Shown: positions 41,535 through 48,932 of the stretch, in pieces | Layout: every line of letters starts with the position of its first letter | How positions within the stretch are numbered: the first letter of the stretch is position 1 | Source of the DNA: an uncultured Flavobacteriales bacterium | GTDB lineage: Bacteria > Bacteroidota > Bacteroidia > CAIKAF01 | Assembly (NCBI GenBank): GCA_903825395.1 | Contig: CAIKAF010000001.1 | Location: forward strand, 1 to 52,500 | DNA length: 52,500 nucleotides | Reading direction: 5' to 3' | Made by a program: the position numbers and the translations under genes | Notes under the pieces: model-generated | The model's database searches: none | The model's input: the letters and a program-made list of their open reading frames with translations, nothing else | What the model was told of the DNA's origin: nothing

Positions 41535-42440
41535 TTGAGGTTCCTGTTTATTATTACGTTTATTGCTGCGCTGGGTTGCTCCCCCAATTCAAATCACATA
41601 GAAACCCAAAAGGGGCAATTCATCGTTTTAACTACCACCCAAATGCTGGCCGATGCCATACGGCCTCACCTCTCAGATTCATGTACCATTGATGTACTTT
41701 TCCCTCAAGGTGTAGATCCTCACTCATATCGACCTGTACCTTCAGATGTTCAGCGTCTTCAACGCGCAGATGCTATTGTATTTAACGGACTTCATTTGGA
41801 AGCCAACATGGAATCGATGTTTGATTTTTTATCCACTCAAAAACCCTGCATAAGCATCGCTCAGTTTGTTCCAAAATCTAAATTAATCCCACTCGATGAG
41901 CATGTGTATGACCCACATATCTGGTTTGATATTCTCCTATTTGGCCAAGCAGGAAAACAACTGGCAGATAGCCTGGCAAAGGCTTTAAATCCGGCCTTGG
42001 CTTCCCCCAATACCCGATTTATCGATTCATTAATCCAGCTAGACCTATTTCTGCGGCAATCCTGGGCAAAACGATCTAAACCAGACAAAAGCATTTGCTC
42101 GGTTCACGATGCCTTCTCCTATTATTGCCGAGCATATCAACTAACTCAAATGAGTTTGCAGGGCGTTTCAACCACAGCAGAATTTGGCGTTTATGAAGTA
42201 GATGCCATGGTGGAGTTTTTGGTTAAGAACAACATTAGGGTCGCCTACACCGAAGTCCACTCCATGGCTAAAACGATGAAGGCAGTTCAATTGGGATGCC
42301 GGCAACGCGGACATGCAATCTCAATCGGTCCCCCTTTACTCACCGATGCTCCAGCCCCTGGCAACAACCCCGGGAACCATTGGCCGGGCATGGTTCTTGA
42401 AAATTCCAGGATTTTATTAACCCCAATCCCTTATGATTGA
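41535..42440 (+). CDS. Metal ABC transporter substrate-binding lipoprotein (ZnuA/TroA family)
   Basis: This 301-residue cluster A-I (TroA-type) protein captures Mn2+, Zn2+ or Fe2+ outside the inner membrane. It starts at TTG 41535, and the signal peptide MRFLFIITFIAALGC gives lipidated Cys15. Likely metal ligands are the His in GVDPHSYRPVPSDV, the His in DPHIWFD, His of CSVHDAFSYY and an acid in the C-terminal lobe (EVHSMAKT). There is no His-rich loop, which argues mildly against a dedicated zinc carrier. It overlaps the ATPase gene by 8 bp. Confidence 0.9.
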   Translation: MRFLFIITFIAALGCSPNSNHIETQKGQFIVLTTTQMLADAIRPHLSDSCTIDVLFPQGVDPHSYRPVPSDVQRLQRADAIVFNGLHLEANMESMFDFLSTQKPCISIAQFVPKSKLIPLDEHVYDPHIWFDILLFGQAGKQLADSLAKALNPALASPNTRFIDSLIQLDLFLRQSWAKRSKPDKSICSVHDAFSYYCRAYQLTQMSLQGVSTTAEFGVYEVDAMVEFLVKNNIRVAYTEVHSMAKTMKAVQLGCRQRGHAISIGPPLLTDAPAPGNNPGNHWPGMVLENSRILLTPIPYD

Positions 42441-43206
42441 AGTACATAATTTAACCACAGGATATGGGAAAAATACGGCGTTGTGGAATATCGATTTTTC
42501 AATTCCCCTACCCTCTTTCATCGGTATCATCGGGCCAAATGGCAGCGGCAAATCCACCCTGCTCAAAACCATGCTCGGAGAACGAAAACCCCTAACCGGT
42601 CATATCACACTTTTTGGTCAACCCATCGCACAAGTAAAGAACAGACTGGCCTACGTCCCTCAGCTTAATTCGGTAGACTGGAATTTTCCTGTCCAAGTTT
42701 TAGATGTGGTTCTTATGGGAAGATTTAAAACCAATTCTTGGGGGCCCTTCTATTCAAAGGAAGACAAAGAAAAAGCCAAGGAATACCTGAATGCCGTCGG
42801 CATGCTTGATTTTCAAAAACGTCAAATTGGAGAATTGTCTGGCGGCCAACGCCAACGCGTTTTTTTAGCTCGAGCCCTAGCCAGAGAAGCCGATGTGCTG
42901 CTTTTGGATGAACCCCTGGCAGGAGTGGATGCAGCCTCGGGAGAACGAATCCTGAACGTTCTGTCCCATTACCAACAACAAGGCCATAGTATTATCATGG
43001 TTCACCACGATTTACTGACTGCCGCGTCTTTATTTGACCATCTTATTTTACTTCAAACCCGGTTGGTGGCTGCAGGCCCAAGTCCAAAGGTTTTCAACCT
43101 TGAAAACCTGCAAACAGCCTACGGAACCGATGTTTCTATTTTATCTGACCTCATCAATAAATTAGGACAAAGCCCGAACACATTCACAAATGCATCAAGT
43201 CAATGA
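42433..43206 (+). CDS. Metal ABC transporter ATP-binding protein
   Basis: The 257-residue ATPase belongs to the Mn/Zn/Fe uptake class. Walker A is GPNGSGKSTLL, the signature [15 protein letters not shown], Walker B VLLLDEPLAGVD, with the H-loop in MVHHDL. VPQLNSVDWNFPVQVLDVVLMGR is the Q-loop region typical of manganese/zinc systems (MntB/SitB-like). It sits between the binding-protein gene (8-bp overlap) and the fused permease gene (4-bp overlap), so the whole operon is translationally coupled. Confidence 0.92.
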   Translation: MIEVHNLTTGYGKNTALWNIDFSIPLPSFIGIIGPNGSGKSTLLKTMLGERKPLTGHITLFGQPIAQVKNRLAYVPQLNSVDWNFPVQVLDVVLMGRFKTNSWGPFYSKEDKEKAKEYLNAVGMLDFQKRQIGELSGGQRQRVFLARALAREADVLLLDEPLAGVDAASGERILNVLSHYQQQGHSIIMVHHDLLTAASLFDHLILLQTRLVAAGPSPKVFNLENLQTAYGTDVSILSDLINKLGQSPNTFTNASSQ

Positions 43207-44417
43207 TCTCTGAGCAGGCCATATGGATTGTAGCTGGCTGTATGGTCGCCGCATTGACCCTTTCCATTGCAGGGATTCCGGCCTATCTGCGCCGCGATGC
43301 ATTGATTGGCGATGCTCTTTCTCATTCGATTTTTCCGGGTGTTGTTTTATCTGTTTGGTTGTTTGGAGCTGGGAATTCAGTGGCCTTGTACATCACAGGC
43401 ACAGGTATGGGGGCGATGGCCCTGCTGCTGATCCACTACATTCAACAAAAAACCATCATACCAAAAGACGGAGCCATTGGAATTATCCTGATTGTTTTCT
43501 TTTCTGCCGGCTTACTCATGATGGGACAATTGCAACGCTCCGGAATTCCCCTCTGGGGGGTTCAACATGTTCTTTTGGGCAAAGCCGCTACAATTCTACC
43601 TTCTGATGTTGCTTTCCTGATTGGCTTATTTTCCCTTAGTGCCGCTTTGTTTTTTGTTTTTCAAAAATGGATTTGGCTGCAGGCTTTTGATCCAAAATTT
43701 GCTCAGCTTTCAGGCATCCCTCTACGCCCCTACTCAATAGCCATAAGCCTTTGGACCGCGTTTGTCCTTACAGCAACAGTCCATATTTTAGGAGCCATCC
43801 TCAGCGCAGCCATGCTTCTCACTCCCTCGGCAATTGGACATTTTATCCGGCCAAAGCCTTCTTCCTTTATTCGAATTGCTTTGCTCAGTTGCTTGATTTC
43901 GGCCATAGGGGCTGGTTTCGTTTCTGCCACTCTGCCAGCTATGAGTACGGGGGCCCTCATGGTTATTATGCTGTTTGGAATAGCAGCCCCCATTTTTTTA
44001 TTTTATCCCAAAAAAGGGATTGCGATGAAAAGCTGGGCAAGACAACAAGAATCCAATCGATGGAAAGAAGAAAACGCCTTGAAATTCATGTTCAATTCCC
44101 CCTCAAGCATTCTGCCCATCGAACACCATAAAGCGGCAAAAAGATGCTCAAAAATGGGATTGGCTGTTGAGGCCGAACCCCTTCACTGGAATCTTACTCC
44201 CGAAGGGAAAACTAAGGCGGAACGAATTGTCCGTAAACATAGGCTATGGGAAACCTATCTGCACCAACAGTTGTCCATTTCTAAAGATCGGGTACATGAA
44301 AACGCCGAATGGATTGAACACCTGCTGGATGATGAGTTCGAAGACAGAATCGCAGCAGAACTGAAACACCCCAAACTAGATCCACACGCCTCCCCAATAC
44401 CACCTAAAAACGCATGA
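43203..44417 (+). CDS. Metal ABC permease fused to a DtxR/MntR-like metal-binding domain
   Basis: Residues 1 to about 275 are an ABC-3 family permease with eight or nine helices (GDALSHSIFPGVVLSVWLFG, LGAILSAAMLLTPSAIGHFI). Residues about 280-404 are cytoplasmic and match the winged-helix plus dimerisation region of DtxR-type repressors: LTPEGKTKAERIVRKHRLWE, then HENAEWIEHLLDDEF and LDPHASPIP. The segment is clearly homologous to the regulator at 45254. The conserved His (RKHR) and the E-x-x-E-H pattern, metal ligands in MntR, are retained. The fusion could let cytoplasmic metal shut the transporter. The gene overlaps both neighbours by 4 bp. Confidence 0.9.
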   Translation: MISEQAIWIVAGCMVAALTLSIAGIPAYLRRDALIGDALSHSIFPGVVLSVWLFGAGNSVALYITGTGMGAMALLLIHYIQQKTIIPKDGAIGIILIVFFSAGLLMMGQLQRSGIPLWGVQHVLLGKAATILPSDVAFLIGLFSLSAALFFVFQKWIWLQAFDPKFAQLSGIPLRPYSIAISLWTAFVLTATVHILGAILSAAMLLTPSAIGHFIRPKPSSFIRIALLSCLISAIGAGFVSATLPAMSTGALMVIMLFGIAAPIFLFYPKKGIAMKSWARQQESNRWKEENALKFMFNSPSSILPIEHHKAAKRCSKMGLAVEAEPLHWNLTPEGKTKAERIVRKHRLWETYLHQQLSISKDRVHENAEWIEHLLDDEFEDRIAAELKHPKLDPHASPIPPKNA

Positions 44418-45277
44418 GCCTTTTAATTGTACTTACGGCTTTAATGTTCATGGTTCAGGCGGCCTTGGGTGGCAGCATCTTAGTTCTGCGGCGCTCGGTC
44501 ATGCTTACCGATGCCATGGCCCATTCCGTCCTTCCTGGATTGGTTATTGGCTATCTGATTTCTGGCTCTAGATCTGGACCGGAGGTATTATTATTTGCGG
44601 GAATTTCAAGCTTTCTGGCTGCTTTTTTAATAGAAAAATTAAGTCAATTTGGCGGAGTTTGGTTTGAAGTCAGTACGGGATTTGTTTTTACCTCTCTGTT
44701 TGCCTTCGGAATTTTACTGGTTACAGCTCTGGGTGGAAACATAGATTTAGATCCCGATTGCATTTTGTATGGAGAATTGCTTTATGTTCCGTTCCGATAT
44801 TCAACTTCAGCAACTTGGTATGACCTCTTACCTATCCCAATGTGGAATCAAATTTGGGTAGGGTTGGCATGGATCTGGTTTGCTCTATCAAAGTGGAAAC
44901 AGCTAAAATGTTGGGCATTTGATGAGGATTTTAGCAGAGCCACCCAAATCCCCGTGGCAGGCCTTCGACGTTGGACACTTGGCCTAACCTCCATGACCAT
45001 TGTTGTCGGCTTTGATGCATTTGGAGCTATTTTGGTGCTTGGTTTTTTTATTTTACCGGCTTCAACAGCTTGGCTCTTGGCAAAAAAGTGGGGAAGCATG
45101 CTTTCTATAGCTGCCATTCAAGGGTTTCTCAGTGTAGGCATAGGATACGCCATGGCTTTCCAATTTGATTTGGAACCGGGGCCATGCATGGTTTGTATTT
45201 CAGGACTTCTGTTTGGGATCGTTGCCGTAGTCCAACACATCCGAAATCCCCAATCAGGGTTTCGTCCTACGCACTAA
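44414..45277 (+). CDS. Metal ABC transporter permease (ABC-3 family)
   Basis: The 287-residue inner-membrane protein is the second permease. It opens with helices and the conserved LRRSVMLTDAMAHSVLPGLVIGY (permease-ATPase contact region), followed by seven or so more helices and FDAFGAILVLGFFILPASTAWLL, typical of ABC-3 proteins. It lacks the regulatory extension of its partner, so the transporter is a heterodimer with one fused subunit. It overlaps the fused permease by 4 bp and, at its 3' end, the convergent regulator gene by 24 bp. Confidence 0.9.
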   Translation: MSLLIVLTALMFMVQAALGGSILVLRRSVMLTDAMAHSVLPGLVIGYLISGSRSGPEVLLFAGISSFLAAFLIEKLSQFGGVWFEVSTGFVFTSLFAFGILLVTALGGNIDLDPDCILYGELLYVPFRYSTSATWYDLLPIPMWNQIWVGLAWIWFALSKWKQLKCWAFDEDFSRATQIPVAGLRRWTLGLTSMTIVVGFDAFGAILVLGFFILPASTAWLLAKKWGSMLSIAAIQGFLSVGIGYAMAFQFDLEPGPCMVCISGLLFGIVAVVQHIRNPQSGFRPTH

Positions 45278-45919
45278 TAACATGCGGGTTACATGTTGGC
45301 TCAACATCAACTCAGCCCCCCCGTTGATTGAAATCACCACGCTTTGATCGTACGAAAAACGCTTTGACAAATGCACAATGGCTCCAGGCCTTAATGAAAT
45401 TCCATCCAGATACTGTAGAAATTCCGGCTGATGCTCTTTTAAACCAACCAATTCGGCTGATTCTCCTGGCAATATATCGTATAGGGTTTTATTCTTGTGG
45501 TGCTTAATACTTCCATCCGCTTTTGGTATTGGATCACCATGAGGGTCAACCTCTGGAAATCCTAAAAACTCATCCAAACGGTGAAATAGTTTTTCATCAA
45601 CAATATGCTCCAATTGCTCTGCAATGTCATGAATCTCATCCCACTTAAAATTCAAGGTCTCTACCAAAAAAACCTCCCACAGTCGGTGCTTTCGAACCAC
45701 ATTTGCAGCAATTAAATGCCCTTTCCTACTTAAAACTGCTCCCTGATACGGCTGGTATTTCACCCACTTTTTATCGTGAAGTTTTTTAAGCATATCCGTC
45801 ACCGAAGAGGCCTTGCTGTTCAACTCTTCGGCCAAATCATTTGTAGAAACAGAACGCCTCAGTTCTCCCGATAACTTAAAAATGGCCTTTAGATAATTCT
45901 CTTCTGCGGGTGTCGGCAT
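45254..45919 (-). CDS. DtxR/MntR-family metal-dependent transcriptional regulator
   Basis: The 221-residue protein has the classic three-part DtxR layout: winged helix (residues 1-65, PAEENYLKAIFKL, SVSTNDLAEELNSKASSVTD), metal-binding/dimerisation (66-135, VVRKHRLWEVFL, HDIAEQLEHIVDE) and a C-terminal FeoA/SH3-like domain (150-221). The two N-terminal ligand positions of Bacillus MntR (Asp8, Glu11) are Asn and Lys here, so the metal site is not canonical MntR and the metal is uncertain. It most likely represses the adjacent transporter through the palindrome at 41489. It converges on the last permease gene with 24 bp overlap. Confidence 0.9.
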   Translation of the reverse strand: MPTPAEENYLKAIFKLSGELRRSVSTNDLAEELNSKASSVTDMLKKLHDKKWVKYQPYQGAVLSRKGHLIAANVVRKHRLWEVFLVETLNFKWDEIHDIAEQLEHIVDEKLFHRLDEFLGFPEVDPHGDPIPKADGSIKHHKNKTLYDILPGESAELVGLKEHQPEFLQYLDGISLRPGAIVHLSKRFSYDQSVVISINGGAELMLSQHVTRMLLVRRTKP

Positions 45920-45988
45920 TTAAATAACCTTAATGGTATAGGATAAAAGTAAAAGTTTTTAGTCATTTGACCTCTTAAAGGAGTAAGA

Positions 45989-47119
45989 ATGCGAATTGGA
46001 ATTGTTTTATACCCCACTTTTGGTGGGAGTGGAGTTGTGGCCACAGAGTTAGGTAAGGCTTTAGCCCGCCGTGGCCATGAAATTCATTTTATTTCATACA
46101 GCCAACCCGTTCGCATGGATGCATTTCAGCAAGGTGTATTTTTCCATGAAGTGATGGTACCGGATTACCCCTTGTTTGATTTTGACCCCTATGAAGTGGC
46201 CTTAACCTCTACTCTAGTACGAACTGCTTTGCAGCAAAACCTAGATTTAATCCATGTGCATTATGCCATTCCACATGCTCCTGCCGCATTCATGGCCAGG
46301 GAAATTTTAAAAACCAAAGGTCGGCTGGTTCCATTTATCACTACTTTACATGGAACAGATATCACTTTAGTTGGCCGAGACCAATCCTATGAACCGGTTA
46401 TTAGTTTCGCCATCAATCAATCCGATGCTGTAACGGCCGTTTCTGAATATTTAAAACAAGAAACCTTAAAGCATTTTAGCATCACCAAAGAAATTGATGT
46501 TGTGTACAATTTTATAGACCCGGAGGCCATAGCCCAAGAAAAAAAAGAATGTACCAAAGCCATTGCTGCTCCCAATGGAGAAAAAGTAGTGATGCATATT
46601 TCCAATTTCAGGAAAGTAAAGCGCGTTCAAGATGTGGTAAAAGCCTTTCAGCTCATCGTAAAAAAAATTCCTGCCCGACTGTTGATGGTGGGAGATGGAC
46701 CTGAACGAAATATGGCTGAGAATTTGGCTGAAGAACTGGGAGTTCGACAGCATTGCCTGTTTTTAGGAAAGGTCAAAAACTCACTTAGTATTTTACCCTG
46801 TGCTGATGTTTTCTTTTTGCCATCGGCAAGCGAAAGCTTTGGCCTCTCGGCCCTCGAAGCCATGGCCTGTGGAATTCCCGTAATAGGGTCCAATGCCGGT
46901 GGACTTCCAGAAGTTCAGATTCATGGAAAAACAGGTTTTTTAAGTGAAGTGGGTGATTTTGAAAATATGGCCAAAAATGCCCTTCAGTTGCTTTCCAACC
47001 CTGCCATGTACAAAGCCTTTTCCAATGATTGCATCCAACATTCCAATACCTTTCATTTAGAAACCATCCTTCCACAATACGAAACTTTATACCGGAAGTT
47101 AGTTCAGTCGGCCCAGTAA
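45989..47119 (+). CDS. bshA: N-acetyl-alpha-D-glucosaminyl L-malate synthase (bacillithiol)
   Basis: This 376-residue GT4 glycosyltransferase joins GlcNAc from UDP-GlcNAc to L-malate, the first step of bacillithiol. It opens MRIGIVLYPTFGGSGVVATE, the BshA hallmark, with HVHYAIPHAPAAFMA, TTLHGTDITLVG and the C-terminal nucleotide-sugar site FFLPSASESFGLSALEAMACG...GGLPEVQ. bshB and bshC are not in the window. An AAGGAG ribosome-binding site lies 5 nt upstream, unlike the leaderless genes. Bacillithiol buffers thiols and metals, so its place next to a metal transporter and regulator is notable though possibly accidental. Confidence 0.93.
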   Translation: MRIGIVLYPTFGGSGVVATELGKALARRGHEIHFISYSQPVRMDAFQQGVFFHEVMVPDYPLFDFDPYEVALTSTLVRTALQQNLDLIHVHYAIPHAPAAFMAREILKTKGRLVPFITTLHGTDITLVGRDQSYEPVISFAINQSDAVTAVSEYLKQETLKHFSITKEIDVVYNFIDPEAIAQEKKECTKAIAAPNGEKVVMHISNFRKVKRVQDVVKAFQLIVKKIPARLLMVGDGPERNMAENLAEELGVRQHCLFLGKVKNSLSILPCADVFFLPSASESFGLSALEAMACGIPVIGSNAGGLPEVQIHGKTGFLSEVGDFENMAKNALQLLSNPAMYKAFSNDCIQHSNTFHLETILPQYETLYRKLVQSAQ

Positions 47120-47698
47120 TTAATTCAACCTACCAGAATCAATCATTCTGCAGATTTCATCAATCAGTTTATCCTCGGTATTGTTAGCAGGACTAAATGA
47201 AGCCTTTAGGTCATAATCAAACATGCCTGCCACACCCTGCCAAAACATGGCTTGAACACCTCCTTTCATTTCTTGCAGCAATTCATACGAAGTAAATTCG
47301 GTTTGACGATCAAGCAGTTTCAAAAGAATACGACCATCAGCGAACGACATGCGCTTTAGCTGACTAAAGTATTTTTCCCTTAGCTCCTGCTCAAACTGCT
47401 GAATGAGCTCCTTTCTATCTCTTCGACGCCCTGTTGCATCAACTCTGGCATAGGTCTTCATTCGTTCCCCAGCTACCTTTGCCAATGGATATGTGCGCCT
47501 TACCCGCTCTACCAAACGATCATATTTGCGCTGCAATCTCTTTTTGGGGAAGACTCTTAATTCCAAAACTTCAAACTCAGGAAGCACAATCAACTTTGAA
47601 ACCGTATCCGTAGCAGGGTCGGTCGGATTCTGAGCTATGCAAGGAGAAACCAAAATGCTTAATGCCCAGGCCAAAATACCACATACAGAAGACCTCAT
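47120..47698 (-). CDS. DUF4294 protein (exported, unknown function)
   Basis: The 192-residue protein has a signal peptide (MRSSVCGILAWALSILVSPC, cut likely after CIAQ) and a DUF4294-type body: LPEFEVLELRVFPKK, KYDRLVERVRRTYPLAKVAG, ELREKYFSQLKRMSFADGRI and LLKLLDRQTEFTSYELLQEM. This domain is widespread in Bacteroidota but unassigned. It is rich in basic residues and helical. It lies 29 nt downstream of a pair of lipoprotein genes and converges with bshA (stop codons adjacent, no gap). Confidence 0.85.
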   Translation of the reverse strand: MRSSVCGILAWALSILVSPCIAQNPTDPATDTVSKLIVLPEFEVLELRVFPKKRLQRKYDRLVERVRRTYPLAKVAGERMKTYARVDATGRRRDRKELIQQFEQELREKYFSQLKRMSFADGRILLKLLDRQTEFTSYELLQEMKGGVQAMFWQGVAGMFDYDLKASFSPANNTEDKLIDEICRMIDSGRLN

Positions 47699-47727
47699 GG
47701 CTGTAAAACGGAATTAAAAGCGAAAAA

Positions 47728-48213
47728 TTATCGGGTCCCTACGTGTTTTTGAGAACCATTGGGAATAAATGCAAACCCTTTGAAGTAGCAATACAATTCC
47801 GCAGCGTCGGGGCCGGTTTTTTTCATGACCAAACTGTCGAAGGATCCATTTCCAGCTCCCGAAACATCCCAAAACTGAATCTTAGCCACATCTCTATCAA
47901 TAAATAACCCTGGCTGAATGGATACGTTTTGTGCTGCGTAACCTAAATCTGAACTAAAAAAAATTCTGTAATCCCCTCCGCTGTTCGATGGGGTTATAAC
48001 GGCAGAGTAAAATACACTATCTGGCCGCATAAACGTCCATGTCCCTGTAAACTTGGCTTTCATTTCATCTTCCCGACATGAGCCATCATCCATTTCTGCG
48101 GTTGGAACATAAAAATCAGATCGGGGATCGGTGCAACCCTGTTCTTCTCCACAACCCAAACCAAAACCAAGGCAAAAAACTCCTAAAACCAATCCAAGAA
48201 GGTGCGCCTTCAT
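47728..48213 (-). CDS. Lipoprotein with GCTD...DGSC motif, paralogue 1
   Basis: The 161-residue protein has a lipoprotein signal (MKAHLLGLVLGVFCLGFGLGC, Cys21) followed at once by GCTDPRSDFYVPTAEMDDGSC. This short Cys-Cys module occurs often at the N-terminus of Bacteroidota surface or periplasmic lipoproteins. The remainder is a small beta-rich domain (TGTWTFMRPDSVFYSAVI, AKIQFWDVSG) without a family I can name. Its start codon directly follows the stop of paralogue 2 (no gap), so both are one transcript. Confidence 0.75.
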   Translation of the reverse strand: MKAHLLGLVLGVFCLGFGLGCGEEQGCTDPRSDFYVPTAEMDDGSCREDEMKAKFTGTWTFMRPDSVFYSAVITPSNSGGDYRIFFSSDLGYAAQNVSIQPGLFIDRDVAKIQFWDVSGAGNGSFDSLVMKKTGPDAAELYCYFKGFAFIPNGSQKHVGTR

Positions 48214-48750
48214 TTAATCAACTTTAATACGCATACCCAACAACTCACAATCACGCTTAACCATATCTGCTGGGTTTGCTTCTGCAGAATCAATCATTTG
48301 ATATTGCAGTTCAATCCGATCGGCCGACAAAAATCCTTGACCAACATACCAAACATCACTTAGCGTGTCCATTTGCTGAGCCGGAATTGTAAATGTATAC
48401 TGAGACACTTCGGCTACCAATTTGCCTTGACCAAGAGTCAATACCCCCAGAGTCCCTTCTGGATCAATAAAATGATTGATTTTGAACTCATATTCGAACT
48501 TGTCTCCCTCCACGAATTGAATATAACTCTGAGTGGTAGAACCATTTGAACAGGCCTCAGTTACAATATAGGTAGCTAAAAACTTCCGTACGGTTTCAAT
48601 AGGCTGACAGCTGCCGTTGTCTTGATCTACTGTAGAATCATAATTATCACTTCGTTCATCCGTGCATCCCTCAGTTGTACAGGAAGAAAGCCCAGTAGAA
48701 AAAAGAACCGCGACGACTAGAAAGGAAGCTACACTCAAATTAATTTTCAT
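48214..48750 (-). CDS. Lipoprotein with GCTD...NGSC motif, paralogue 2
   Basis: The 178-residue protein has a lipoprotein signal (MKINLSVASFLVVAVLFSTG then LSSC, Cys24) and right after it GCTDERSDNYDSTVDQDNGSC, the same module as in the next gene. The body is a predicted lipocalin-like beta barrel (FLATYIVTEAC, YIQFVEGDKFEYEFKI, RIELQYQMIDS). It is the first gene of a leftward operon with paralogue 1 and possibly DUF4294. The two differ enough in the body to suggest different ligands. Confidence 0.75.
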   Translation of the reverse strand: MKINLSVASFLVVAVLFSTGLSSCTTEGCTDERSDNYDSTVDQDNGSCQPIETVRKFLATYIVTEACSNGSTTQSYIQFVEGDKFEYEFKINHFIDPEGTLGVLTLGQGKLVAEVSQYTFTIPAQQMDTLSDVWYVGQGFLSADRIELQYQMIDSAEANPADMVKRDCELLGMRIKVD

Positions 48751-48907
48751 GATAGATTGACGTATTTATTACAAAAAAACGAAAATTTGGCGCGATTTCA
48801 AACACCTTCCTAATCTTAATTGCATTAAGCTGTATTCTTAGAACAACATCTTTAAGAAGATAGGATAAGGTATAACGCAATTAGTAGGAGAATCCAAGTA
48901 GGCTGAT

Positions 48908-48915
48908 TAAGTTTG
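48908..48915 (+). promoter_or_regulatory. -7 promoter element of the E1 dehydrogenase gene
   Basis: TAAGTTTG matches TAnnTTTG, 17 nt before the ATG at 48933. Confidence 0.5.
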
Positions 48916-48932
48916 CACCAAAGTTTTCCAAC

